From positions 23,684,001 to 23,748,000 of the forward strand of contig OX637293.1 in NCBI GenBank assembly GCA_951799445.1: 64,000 bases of DNA, in the 5' to 3' direction. Position 1 is the first letter of the stretch. Each line of letters starts with the position of its first letter. This DNA is from Pseudisothecium myosuroides. Its lineage: Eukaryota > Streptophyta > Bryopsida > Hypnales > Lembophyllaceae. The notes under the pieces were generated by a model, which saw nothing but the letters and a program-made list of their open reading frames with translations, made no database searches and was not told the DNA's origin. The translations under genes and the position numbers were made by a program. Shown piece after piece: positions 9,453-21,736 of this stretch.

Positions 9453-12400
9453 CTACAAACTCCTGTAATCGATCACGCTCACTTCATCTTCAGGAGCATC
9501 CAGATCATGATAGCTGTATATCAACAACACGAGCTCAGTTAGTATCCAGTTTACAAACAGTGGCCATCTGTCTAATATAAAGTGCAATGATGAAATAATA
9601 CAAAGAACAATGGTGTCTCAACACCTTGTACAAGGGATTCATTACTAGTACTAGATATTGAAATCTCATTAACCCTTGAAGAACCAAGCATTCATATGTT
9701 TACAAAGGTCTGAGCACTCGAGGGTCTTTGAGGGGAGGTAGTTTAAAAAACCAACCTGCGCACACCCCGAGGGTCGCGGCGCATGCCATGTGGAGGCATC
9801 ATCATAGGAGGCACATCCAGAAGACCACCTCCCATCATAGGACCTGGAGCTCCCCTCTTACCGCCTCTAGGTCCCCCGTTACCTTCCTCTTGATAGCCAC
9901 CATCAAAACCACCAGGGCGAAACGGTCCAGGACCTTCCCTCAAAAACCTCATTGCCATTTCAGGGGGAGCAGGTACAAAAGGTCCCAAAGGGCTGCACAG
10001 AGCAATAAAAGACCAGGATATACAGTAAGCAACTACGCACAGAAATCATTGCATGCAGCTCTCTCTCTTGACGTAAGTTCTAAACTCACAAAGTGATTCA
10101 CGTGGGCCAACTCCTCAGCTTAAAAACCAGGGTCAAAGAAGGGAATTCTAACCTCATCCCAAATATTCATGTAGTCATTTTCAAAACTATCGATAAACAA
10201 AAATAGGCAGACAGAGTTTTGATGATAGAAATTGCATATTGCGCTCCTTAGTAATGAGTTCAACTTGTTAAGAAGCCAAAACTATTAACCCATAAGATTT
10301 AACATAATCACATACAATCACTATAAGGGTCATTAACAGCTTACCCAGCACCAGGGACAGGCATGAGAACTTGAGGCGGACCAGGCATATCTGGTACAAA
10401 CAGACCGCCAGGTAATCCTCTCAAAGGAGGACCATTGAAATGATCAAACATGGGAGGCTCCATCGGTCCACCCTCGAACGGACCTCCTTGAGCCGGCCCA
10501 CCTCCCTCGAAAGGAGGTCCACCAGCCCCTAGAGCATAGTCACGAGGTGGCGGGGTATGTTCTGGGCCCCCACGATCAAAGCGAGCTTTTTCATCTCGCC
10601 CACCCCTTTCAAAACGCTGTTCTTCCTCCCTGTTCCCTGATCCTTGTTCAAACCTTTCACCATTTCGAGGACCAAATCTGCCATCCCGCGGAGGGTGGTC
10701 TGAAGGCGGCCAATCAGAACCTGCTCGGTTTCCAGGTCCACCATTGGGTCCCGAGAACCCAGGTCGATGACCTCCTCTTCGGCCTCTGTCACCATCTCTC
10801 TGCTAGTTCACAGTCACAGTCAAGTCAATGATGTCACCAAAACGAATCTGACAAAACGGTGCAGTCACTGCTTCTGTTCAGACAAAGTGTAGCAACTTCT
10901 TACATTCAGACCAACAGTGGAGAAAACCCGGAATGTAGCACACCAACATGACAACTCTTCGAGTCTCAGTCAGGGGTTGATCATCACCCTCACATTCCAG
11001 GGGTTCATATATGTACATAGACATGAGAGTTCTAGGTGTCAGAAGGCAAGCCTACCTGTCCAGGCTGTGAAGACGCCACCTGAGTCGCTCCAGGGGCATC
11101 AGGATCACTGCAACACAAGATTGAAAACATGTCAACGAAGTCATGCAGACAAGTACAGAGACTTGTGATATAATGTTCTCGATTCAATAATCGAAATCGT
11201 CGTGAGATGGCACACCCAGTTGATAACAGCACCCTCGCCGAAACAAAAAAGTTCTAGAGCTCACCTCATATAGTTCTGGAAGTAGAGCTCCTCTCGAGCC
11301 TTAGCAACAACATCAGCAACTAGATCAGAATGCTTCAGCTTTAGATGCTTGTGTACAAATTCTGGGCCATGGAATAATTTTGTACACCCCTTGGCACCAC
11401 AACCGTATTTCCACCCATACTTCTCATCTCTTATCTTACGCACAAACGGATCCAATGCTTCGTTAGCTGTTGTATCCAGCTTCTCCCTCCCAAGCATAGA
11501 AATGATAATATCACCGCTTTGTAGCCGTGCCTGCCAAGTTGCGTCCAATTTCTTCTCCCAATCCGCAAAGCCCGCCTCTTCTACGTTGCTTTTTAAATCT
11601 CCGTTGCTTTTTGCCTCTTGAGCCCTAATATGCCGGAGTCGTTTCGGTTGCTCTTTGTACTCTGTCAGCCCATAGTAATCCATCGAGTGCACTCGCCATA
11701 GATAAGTAAGCACAACATCAAGAAGCTCAGTACCTTCAAGTCCTTTCACCTGAGTACCAGACCTGACTATGACAATAGGTCCAACCGAGCCACCACCAAC
11801 AGTCCTGTCACTCTCTGAGCTCTGATCTGGTGATAAAATATTTCCTTCGATCCCTTTTTCAGCGTCCAGCTTCTTCAAAAGAGCTCGGGCTTGTTCAATA
11901 TCCAGAAGGACTCTCTTGGGATCTGAACATCCAAGATGTGCTTTTGGAGCTGCATTGATTTCCTGAGCTTTCACATGTTCCTGAGGAGGCTTTCTTCTCT
12001 TACTACTTCCGTCTGCATCATCTCCTGAGTCCTCTTTTCCTGATGACCGTACACTTGGACCCCTGAAAAAGAAGCCAACCACAAACCGTTGTCAATAAAC
12101 ATAGAAAAATGACCGATCCGTAAAATTGCTTCGTGAATAACTCACGGTATCCTAGGACCTGAGATGTTTCCACATGTTAGGATCAGAACTTACAGATCCA
12201 GAGAACCGGCTTGAAGCTCCGCTAGTAACTCCCTAGACAGAATCTTGGCATTTTCATTTCTCCTGCAATATACCACAACGCTCATTTCAGTTTACACGGA
12301 ATGCATACTTAATGTGACATCAGAAAGGCACCAACTTTTCAAGACCCAAAGTCATCTTAGATGTTTTCAAGGGAAGATAGCCATAACAAGCAAAATTTTA

Positions 12401-15283
12401 CCTTACTAGGAAGATTTCCAGTTTTGCTGGGTCATACTTCTCACGCAGCCTGTAGAAAAATGATGCCAATACAAATAAGCGATTACTAAACAATTTATAA
12501 CACCGAAACTGAGTAAAAGCGGCACATATTTCTCTTTAAGAAACTAGAATATACAAGATGCAAGTAGCAGCAAGCAAAGCCAGAATCTTGCGTTCCAAGT
12601 ATCTTACCATTCATCGTCCTTGTGCTGCTCAAAGAAGGCCCTCTTTTGCGTAGTGATGAACTCTGACTTGTACTCTTCATATCTGTAAAGTATCTCAGCT
12701 TCAGAAATATTATAATAACAATGCTAATATTTTGCAAGTTAAACCCAAGGACAACTAGCTGCTCCTGGTCCTCTGAGAACGCAAAAATAATATTGATACC
12801 AATACGCTCGAGTCCGTTTTCAAAATCTTGCCACATCTAGAGAGGACTCTGGTAATGACCACGCTCACATCCATTATGTGCCCATGAACTGATCAGAGCA
12901 AACATATTGCAATACAGAGGCTCCACTGCGAAAACTTTCTCTAATAATTAATTTCGAAAATAGAATACGAAAAAATCCAAAAAATGACTATATTACCTAC
13001 GCTCAGCTTCTCCTGGTAAAACATCGTCCTCGAGCTCCACGATGAACTGCTTGTATGACATCAAGCCATCCCTGCACATTGCCTTAGGTTATATCATTGC
13101 TAACATAATAATTCAACAAAAATTATAAGACCAATGTAGCTCAATAACTGAAGTGCATGGTGTATACAGTAAAAGAAAACAAACCTTCGTGGCGGAGGCC
13201 CGCCGCCGTACATACTCGGATATGGCCCATCCCTAAAACCTCCACGGCCTGATCAAAGAAATTTACAGAAACTATTAGGACCAGTATAGAAAAGATTGTG
13301 AAGCCCCCCGATAACCTCACATGAAATAGAGACAATAGCGTTATCCCGCACTATTTTCCTCCAAAAAACAAGTAATCCCAAACCAATACACATATCATGA
13401 AATATGATTACCCCCCATGAAGTTCACACCTGTACAAGGTTTTATTGCACATGGCAACTGGTAGTCTACAAAAACCGTACAAAAGTGAACACAGAGGTTT
13501 TAGAGACTTTCTAGTGAATGTTTAAAACAAGTTCTTCAATCTCTGCATTTATATATTGTTCATTTTGTCAAGAATCCTGCACATTCAAGACTAGCATATG
13601 TTTTTTCTTTGAAAACTAACCTCGTCCGAATGCACCGACTCCATCAAATCCTCCATACCTGCAACAAGTAGCAGTCCGACATCAGCAAGAAGTAGAAAAC
13701 TTTGTTTCCCGCTTAAAACGTACTTCCTATGCCCAGGTCCGGGCTAATGACACGACTGTTACAAACCCTTACACCATGTAACTGAACCGTTAGAGACTGG
13801 GAGACTCAAATCACCTGATGAATATCCCAAGTATGCAACTAGCATCAACTTACAGAGGTCGGGTAGAGCCCAATGACAGCCTTGACCAGCTCGCACATAA
13901 ACATGGAAAGACTTAACAACACTTATAAGGCACTGCTCCTCATTAAGCTGCAAAGCAGCAGCACCTTCATCGGCAAGCCTGGCACGTCAGGTTCCTCCTG
14001 ATTGTCACTGAATGGGTGCTGTTCTCTGTCTCTCCTAATCTTTTTTTAGCAACTGGCAGAATCTGAACAACTCGGCAAGATGATTGAGAAGGGCTAAATC
14101 ACTAACTCTCTTCTCTCTGGCAATGAACTCTGAGGCAGAAAGAGCAGCTCCGCTCTAACTACAACTAAAGATATTTAAGAAGAAGCTGGGCATCCTCACT
14201 AACTCTCAACAGAAGCTAGAAGATCGACAGAGATGAGAAGGTCCTTTCACAATCATCAAAAATCCCTGTATCAACATCGAGGTGTCAGTTACTCCCTAGC
14301 CTGTTCAATCAAGATTAGGTTCACCAAACTGCAAGCACAACTTGTGCTTACACAGAAGAGCTCACAAGAACATCGTCACCAGACACAGCTCTCTGTTAAT
14401 AGACGCATTCGCCCGAGACAGCCTACAGGTGCATCCCGTTTATCAATTCAAAGATGCGACCCCAAGCAAAATGCCAAAGGCAGTGTCCGCACCAAACCCT
14501 AAGAGCTGTTCTGAAGGTATAACGATGATCACTACGCCACAGAGATATCGGTGCTGGTGTATCATACATCCATTCCGAAACTCCACTAGGAGAAAGATTG
14601 AGAGAAGTATCCAAGAATGATGGAAGGTTTTTTGTGGCAAAAATGTAGTGCGTAACACCTGAAGAATCGCACAAATTGAACCGAACCCTAAAATTTCAAC
14701 GACGACCATTGCGCCACTTTAAATATCAGTGCTGGCATGTATCACATACGCATGACGAAGCTCTAATAATAGATAACCCTAGCTTGAGAGAAGTCTGTAA
14801 GAATAATGATGTGAGTTCCGTGGTGAAGTGTATCCAGTATCGGACGTAGCTCAGTGCTTGTGAGTCCGCCATAGAGAAGGAGTGAGAGATATTGGACATG
14901 CAAAATGGAGCAAGAGCAAACACAAAGAACTCGCTTCAGCAATAAGCAAGGTCACTGAGAAAATACCTCCGATCGTCTCCAGGACTTCCTCTTCGTCCAT
15001 CAAAATCATCATCCCTCCGACGTTTGTAGGGAGGCGAGGACCTCCGAGGGCTATGCCGCCGGTCTCGATAAGAACCGCCCGTGGGTGGAGTGCCACTCTT
15101 CCTGCGCTTGTAGTCCCGGTCCCTGTCGCGACGGTCCCCGTCCCGCCTTCCCCTGTCCTCTCTATCGTCTCTTCGATCCCGGTCGCGCCTTCGGTCCTCC
15201 GAGCCGCGGTCCCTCGATCGGTCACGGCGACTTTCTTCCTTCACCGCGGGCTCTGCGGGCACGTCCGCCATCACCTCTGCCAT
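9453..15283 (-). CDS. SE: SERRATE zinc-finger protein (ARS2 homologue), 12 exons
   Basis: Exons in transcript order: 15283-14967, 13658-13621, 13248-13185, 13071-12997, 12682-12608, 12449-12402, 12262-12194, 12062-11265, 11107-11056, 10802-10345, 9992-9756 and 9513-9453. Every junction is GT-AG and in frame, giving 763 residues (Arabidopsis SE is 720). Residues 1-105 are an Arg/Asp/Glu-rich tail. The SE core follows, with LMSYKQF near 143, EEYKSEFITTQKRAFF near 167 and LGPSVRS at 229. A C2H2 zinc finger uses C450, C455, H468 and H473, followed by REELYFQNYM. The C-terminus is Gly/Pro-rich (about 513-743) and ends in the diagnostic DLDAPEDEVSVIDYRSL. SE works in the nucleus with DCL1 and HYL1 in pri-miRNA processing, and with cap-binding complex in splicing (family knowledge). 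The start is 15283; an in-frame ATG at 15328 would add 15 residues, and one at 15271 would remove four. The gene looks intact. Confidence 0.97.
13659..14966 (-). other. Large intron 1 of SERRATE
   Basis: At 1308 bp it is the longest intron of the gene; the others are about 90 to 550 bp. The donor is GTATTT and the acceptor is TTGCAG. Frames inside it are not conserved proteins. It carries a diverged tandem repeat at about 14520-14835. Confidence 0.8.
14520..14835. repeat. Diverged tandem repeat inside SERRATE intron 1
   Basis: Two units about 175 bp apart share a series of blocks: CACTACGCCAC or CATTGCGCCAC, then ATATCRGTGCTGG, TGTATCA, GAARCTC, and TTGAGAGAAGT. Both are non-coding. Confidence 0.55.
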
Positions 15284-15640
15284 CGCAACTGGCCGAAAAC
15301 AACACAAAACTCGAATTCCTCCAACCAAAACACGTTTTCAAGCTCCAAGCGCAATGCGCCTGTCCGCAAAACCGCTTCAAACAGAACCAGCAGAGGCTTG
15401 ATTGCTCCGCACTCTTCGTGAGCGCAATTCAAAACACCGTCGTCTTCGCGGCTCACTGAAAAAAAAGCTTTTCAATGAACTGAGGAAAGATTCGGAACGC
15501 TTCCAAAGAAATAACAAGAGGAGCTACAGAGACATCCATGGAACCATTGCCACGGTCCTCCACTGCCAAGGAGCGAGAAAACATGAAACCCTAACGCGAG
15601 GGTGGAGATGCAGAGTGAGGCAGCAAAATGAACGGGCATA
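15284..15640 (-). promoter_or_regulatory. 5' leader and proximal promoter of SERRATE
   Basis: DNA immediately upstream of the SE start. It has a telo-box AAACCCTAA at 15586-15594 (TTAGGGTTT on the gene strand), a motif common in plant promoters of growth-related genes. The block from 15462 is duplicated at 41806 onwards, telo-box included. The transcription start was not located. Confidence 0.5.
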
Positions 15641-17735
15641 ATTTTTTTTTATCTTTTTTTATCTTTATCTTTTGTCTACGGTATCTTTTGTCCACGTGTC
15701 TTTCTAATGTATTACCCCGTAACTTGCTATATTTGCTCATTTTTAGCTAATTTTCAAATGTTGTAGCAAGTTGGCTAATTTCCTCCTGAATGGGCAGTCC
15801 CCTATGAAATTAGTCAAAAAAATAATCTCTAAGTCATTCTCCCTTAAATTTGCACGAAAAATATTTGATAATATTATAATGGTCTCACATTTTTAGATTT
15901 GCCTCAAAAAATTTAACAAGTAACTATTGACATTAATCTTTTTTCGATTGTTGGAGTCCTTGGATAAATCATATGGACATATATAAAAAAAATTGATTTT
16001 TATTTATATGGGAACAAACATAACAAATGTTATCCTCTCCACGTGCTCAAATTAAAGATGATTTGATTGGTTTAGGAAATTTGTAATAAATACTTGAAAC
16101 TCCTCTATCATATTTAAATCATATTTGATTTATGTAGGGATTCCTTCTACTTTCCATTGATATATTACATGATTTCCTTGAAGCTTCCTCAATGATTTAA
16201 ACATTAATTGGATGAAATATACTTTTCACAATGTTTATCTTTATTCAATGGATGGTTGAGTATTCAAAAGTTACAATAGCTAAATAGTTGCTTCATCATA
16301 GAGGATGCAAATAATTAATGTTTTCTATAAATTGAATTCACTTTTTGAAATATTTTTTGAAATCTTTTGTTTTCTTTTGTAAAAAATTATTAAAATTACT
16401 TCAAAAACTTCAAATTCTATTTTTTCAAGATATGTTTTGATGAACTTATTGTTTGGCTATGGTATTCAACAATGTTGAATGCTCCTTTTACTAAATTCCA
16501 ATAGGCCAAAAATAATGACATTATTAGTTGATAAAATTCAAGAAGAAGGTAAAACTTTTGAAGAAACAAAGAAGAAAAATAAAAAACTAGGACTCTATTT
16601 TTTCACACTACCAATGAAGACCTCTTGAAGATCTTGGATTTTTGAATGTTGAATTTTCAAAATGAAATGAAAGCTATAATATGCAAATTGCAAATTGTAA
16701 GTTTAGATTTTGTGAATTTACAATTTTGAAAAGTTTATACACTTGTTGCTAAAAAATTGACATTAGATCCTACATACATCAATGAATAAATTAAAAGGTT
16801 GTCATTGGAATCAATAAGTTAATAGCGGCTTGCCAAAAAATATCATTGAAACAAAATAAGATGTTAGATTGAAAAATAGAAGCAATTTCTTCTTTTTTTA
16901 AATTCGGGCTTAAATTATATTTTATTATTTGAATAGAAACTAATGATTGATATGAAAACTCTCTTCTATTTTTAAATAATGTTATGTTTCCATGTAGCTA
17001 AAGTATATATCTATATACGTTGTTGATACGCCTACAACATCAAGAAGGCATCGTCCACCTAACATTGAACCTGGCCCTACCATGACAAAAAACATACAAT
17101 AACAAAACATAATATACAATAGGTAAAAATAAAAAATCACATATACAAAACCAACACTCCTACATAAAACATCACATTAATATAACCTCACAACACTACA
17201 AAACTTCTCAAAACATTAAGATTTTAGTACAATAATAAAGTGTCTACCTCCTAATAAAGTTATTTTTCTCTAGAAGGCAATTTGTTTTTCAATATAACCT
17301 ATGAAAAGATTACTATAACTATTATATTTCTTCCTATGTAAAGGAATATGAGTATTCCTCTTGTAGGATGTATAGCTAAAACAAATTTTTGACTCTAGGT
17401 GTCTACATGAAAAAATCCAAACTTACAATTTGCAATTTGCAATTTACACTTTGTGTACATCTACAATCATGTTCACATGATTCTAGAGACATGATCACAA
17501 AGAGACTTTTTGGAGGCATCATGGGGCTAACATGTACAATTTCAAAATAAATCATTGTTTTTTATCCAAAAAAAAATAGTCTTTTTATACTAATGTTTTT
17601 CTTTATATATGGATGAAGTTTCCAATTTTGGATGAAAACTGATGTATATTGTTATGGACACATACTTTAGAGAAGTCCTCAACAACAAAGGCCAATTCAC
17701 TTTTGGCATTAATGTATAGCTACACTAATAGAACT

Positions 17736-17845
17736 ATAGGAAGCTATACACTTTCGCTCAAATTGTATGGCCAGGCCGATAGGAGCCATACACTTTTGAC
17801 TGTAGTACATGGCGACATTATAGGAGGCTATACACTTTCGCTTTA
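17736..17845. repeat. Three short tandem repeats, about 42 bp period
   Basis: The motif ATAGGARGCYATACACTTT recurs at 17736, 17779 and 17820 with 41-43 bp spacing, directly before the hairpin at 17855. This stretch is absent from the paralogous block at 48225-48237. Confidence 0.7.
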
Positions 17846-17854
17846 GTGTATCTT

Positions 17855-18114
17855 CACAAAGTTTAGACCCTACGGTTTATCATGTAGTTATTGTTGTTTC
17901 ATGAATTTGCACGTTAATTACAATTTATTGCATCATTACAATGCATTACTTCGCATCGTTATTGCATCATTACAATGCATAACTTGGAGCTGCATCGTAA
18001 TGATGCAAAGTAGTGCATCGTAATGATGCGATAAATTGTAATTAACGTGCGAAACCATGAAACAACAATAACCACATGATAATTGTTGACAAACTGTAGG
18101 ATCTAAACCTTGTG
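17855..18114. mobile_element. 260 bp foldback (long hairpin)
   Basis: Positions 17855 onwards (CACAAAGTTTAGACCCTAC) pair with the complement of sequence ending at 18114 (CTGTAGGATCTAAACCTTGTG). The arms run inward for over 90 bp through GTTATTGTTGTTTCATG and AATTACAATTTATTGCATCA. The centre repeats a small palindrome around TGCATCATTACAATGCA. It has no reading frame. The segment is absent from the paralogous block at 48225-48237, which supports insertion. No target duplication was identified. Confidence 0.65.
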
Positions 18115-19353
18115 ATGATGGCCAATTCCTTAAAAGTCAAACTTTTGAATTATGTGTGAATGATATGTTAGGTATCTTCTGGACTACTTGTTTGTGGCTA
18201 CTTGAAGCCATGAAATGTCTCTTATAAACCGTAAATGTGACTTCTCAAAGCATTTTAGTAACCTTAAGAAATTTTTAATGTCTCCTAAAAGATCCTAGGT
18301 TTCTTAAATCAATTTTAAAATATAATGATAGCATACTGATAGCGGGAAATAGTAGGGAACAATAGTCAAAACCAACAAAAATAAAGAATTTTAAAGAATT
18401 TTATAATTTTAAAAACAAAAAGGCTTGAATTTGAGCTTGAATTACTTGAGAAGGTTTAATTAAATAATTAATATTTTTTTAAATCATAAAACAAACTCAA
18501 TGTTAAAATGAATCCAAAGTTATAAAAATCTAAAGTCTGATGTGGCTGGGAACATGCTACTTCAGATAGTACTATTTAATTAATTTTAAAAAGTTAAATA
18601 ATTACTATTTATTAAAATTAAAATTTATTTATTTTTAAATTTATTATTATTATTATTTGATTATATAATATTTTGACTTGTACTATGTTGGTTTACAATT
18701 TGGGAAACAACTTTAAAACAACCCTCTTGTGGCCTCTTTTTTCTTCTAATGGAACTTCAAAAAAAAAACATGATTGTTCATAAATATGAGGCACTCATTG
18801 CAAGAAATTTTACTGAGTCATGTGTAATTTAGTAGGAAGTGACTCTAGAATTGTAACATATTCTCTCGCATATTCTCACTTGCTTCTTGAGATTGTAGAT
18901 GTACACAAATTTGTCCTACCAGTACATGTGACACTAATTTATCAAAGTCACATTATTTGAAAAACAAATAAATTAATATAGGTTGAAATATTATGGTAAT
19001 ATTTTTTACCAATTATTCTATAGAAACATTTTTTGTAGTGACACTATCGGTAGTTTTCTAAATGATGCTACTTTCTCCCCTTCACTAATAGAACAAATGA
19101 ATGTAGCTATCATCACTACAAGGCCTCCTCACTTTAGTTCAAAGTCCCCAAGGGCAACAACTTAAGGTATATGACCTATTTCCACAATGCTAAGCGTTTT
19201 AGCATATGTCCAATTGAGTGATGATGGGAGGGGGATAATTTTCTCCGGTCGTGGAATAGAAATAATGAAGATTGCACTATTTTTTGCTAATTCTTGGAAT
19301 TAGAAGAAATTAAGGAAGCATAGATTGAAGCCTTACTTGCTCTTGATGTATAA

Positions 19354-20064
19354 GGTAGTCTGCTCTAAAAGCCGCAATGCTCTAAAAGCAATCATAGCAC
19401 AAATGTATATTTTGCTTTCTTCAATGTACCAATAGTTTACATTTCAAGAGGTGGTCACTTTTAGTGACCATTGCATTTCAACTTCAAAAATTTATAACTA
19501 ATTCCATAAAGGTCCAAAAAATATGAAATGACTTGGGTTAAAGTAGTTTGCTCTAAAAGCGAGCAACCTCTTCAAATCGACCCTATATTTAGATTTGAAA
19601 TGGACATAAGGTGGTCCTTAAATGGACCTCTCAAACCATTGAGAGAATCAAGAGAAAAGCATTATTTATTGTAAGACCCAATCGTTGGCCTTCATTTACT
19701 CAAATTACTTTAGAAGTTGCAAGTGGTCAGATTTTGGAAGACCTAGGATCACAAATAGGTGCCTACAACATTTTTTTTTGAAAATTCATAAGTAATTCAA
19801 AAATGATTCAAAAAATCTGAAACCACTTGTGTTACGTTCCGCATCCATTTTTCTTTCTCTGAAAAATAATCCAAAAATATTTTTATTCATGGAAACCTGT
19901 GAAAAAGGCAGACCAGCCCTTGAATGGTCGCTTTTAGAGCATATTACCTTAGATGCCAATTCCATTTTTCTTCCTACAAAAGTTTACTGAAAATTGTTTC
20001 AAGGAGTTTAGCTTCCCCGAAAAGACAGTCAGCTCTTAAATGGTCGGTTTAAGAGCAGGCTACC
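19354..20064. mobile_element. TIR element with TGCTCTAAAAGC ends, nested pair
   Basis: The outer ends are GGTAGTCTGCTCTAAAAGC at 19354 and the complement of GGTTTAAGAGCAGGCTACC ending at 20064. A second pair with the same motif (GTAGTTTGCTCTAAAAGCGA at about 19543 and its inverse ending at about 19949) lies inside. No transposase and no clear target duplication is visible. Confidence 0.5.
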
Positions 20065-21736
20065 GAAGTAAGCGAAGACAAATGTGTAGTTAGGACTTGC
20101 GGTTTTGGGTTTTTTGCTAGCTATGTGAATGAGTGACTTTGCTTCCCTGTTCTCGCTTTGAGATGTGCCATGTTTTGAAATCTCAATCGCCAGAGGTGTG
20201 ACATGCTGGAGAAAGGTACGTAGTGTTCAAGCTGTGCAAGTCAGTTGGAAACTGAAACTGAAATGTTCACTACGTTCTTCCGATTCCTTTCGCTGACTGA
20301 GGGCATCAATTGCATCTTGTGAATGTTCTGGAATTTCTTGATGCTGTTTAATTTTCAACTAAAATTTGCACACTAGCAGTGAGCGAAAGCTGTGCTATCT
20401 GACATTGCTATTATCTTTAGAAACTAATACCGCTTGATTCGAATTTGCGTTGTGCATTGTTAGGATTATCGTCTCCTTCAACTGTTGATCTCAATGAAGG
20501 CTGTTCTTTGAATGTCTCTAGCATCCTCTTGCTTCTTACAATAGTGTGTGGAATTGGTTCACGGTCAGTGGTGAGATCTTTCTGTACAAGGGGCGGTAAT
20601 TAGGTCGAGAGGGTGTGGGTCTGCAGTGATTCGGAACGGAACTCTATCAAAATTTGTGCTTTTGCCCCTGCTGAAACTTAGTCTACAGAAATCTTTACAC
20701 CTTGATAGGAGAAGTACTTCAACACAAGGTGTACAGTTGCTAAATGCACCGTGTTCAAGTCTGTTTTTACAGACTTGCAATTTTGGAACTTGACTTGAGA
20801 CTGATTATTTGACATGGATTTACTCTACTATTGAACAACCTTGTTTTTAATTTTTTTTTAGAGGTGCTATGCATTATGTATACTTATTACGAAATTTGTG
20901 ATTTTGGTGTCTTCTGGTTGATCTTTGTGGACTGAAATATGTCACTGGCTTTCTTCAGAGCTCTTCGATGAACTTGTTGAATCGGTTCACGGTCAGTGGT
21001 GAGCTCTTTCAGACATAACATTCAGTAGCCTGAAGAGAGGCTGCCTTTGCCTCTCTTCAGGCATCATCCATCCAAACGCATCCAAATCTGAATGTTATGA
21101 CACTCATGGTCTTGCACAAATGAATTAATGTTTACTGTCTTCAAGTAATGGCAGATTTCTTAATGGAATGCTCTGACGTTACTCAATTAAGTTACTGAAT
21201 TAAGTTAATTGAAGACTACTTTAATTACATGCTTGTTTACATGTTTACAATTAAGTTATGGTAGATGGGCTGGCAATCAGAGCATGTTTACTTACACCCA
21301 AACCATTTGCCATGATCCATTAAGCACCCAGTGCAACTTGGCTACCCAAATTTTTGACAGTTGTTTCTAGTTACTGATATGATGTGGAATATTCCACATC
21401 ATTTTGTCAAGCTGGAGGCAGTGGCAGCACAGGCTACAAAATGTTATAGAAAGGGGTGGTAATTAGGTCAAGAGGGTGTGGGTCTGCAGTGATTTGGATA
21501 GTACTGCAAAACCTGAAATAATTTAGTGACAAATTGTGGGGTTAGTGAAGAGAGTCACAAACTACAAAATGTGTGGCCAACTTGGCTACTAACATTAGAT
21601 AATTTTCAGTGAGAAACGACACGCCTCCGTGTTTGCGGAATGAAAAACAACAGGTTTCACTCTAGTGGGAACTTTGTTAAAATTTTTCCATTTTGATGTG
21701 GAACTGAGCATACATTTTTTGCTTTTAGATTTGAAG
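20065..21736. other. Higher-complexity non-coding stretch with internal duplications
   Basis: Composition is closer to transcribed DNA than to the flanking AT-rich repeats, yet no reading frame or exon chain is supportable. GGTTCACGGTCAGTGGTGAG occurs at about 20556 and again at about 20986. A roughly 50 bp block with GTGTGGGTCTGCAGTGATT occurs at about 20590 and again at about 21450. About 20650-20850 is also diverged from 23620-23830. It could be a non-coding transcript or a decayed gene. Confidence 0.35.

Larger units (their letters stand above)
15462..19150. repeat. Source block of a rearranged segmental duplication
   Basis: Matched sub-blocks, left to right, with their partner positions: 15462-16310 to 41806-42600; 16750-17015 to 41350-41612; 17020-17640 to 46655-48225; 18150-18350 to 48237-48425; 18765-19150 to 49645-50030. 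Order is changed for the first two. The left copy contains the extra stretch 17675-18150, and the right copy contains several transposon insertions. No gene is seen between 15640 and 19150. Confidence 0.7.

Noticed and set aside
9669..9690. TTAACCCTTGAAGAACC, resembling a TTAA element end
   Set aside because: No inverted partner with GGGTTAA was found nearby, and it lies in the last intron of SERRATE. Taken as chance.
15085..15459. Plus-strand frames of 124 and 179 codons over SERRATE exon 1
   Set aside because: They are shadows of the GC-rich Arg/Asp repeat exon on the minus strand, with no independent support.
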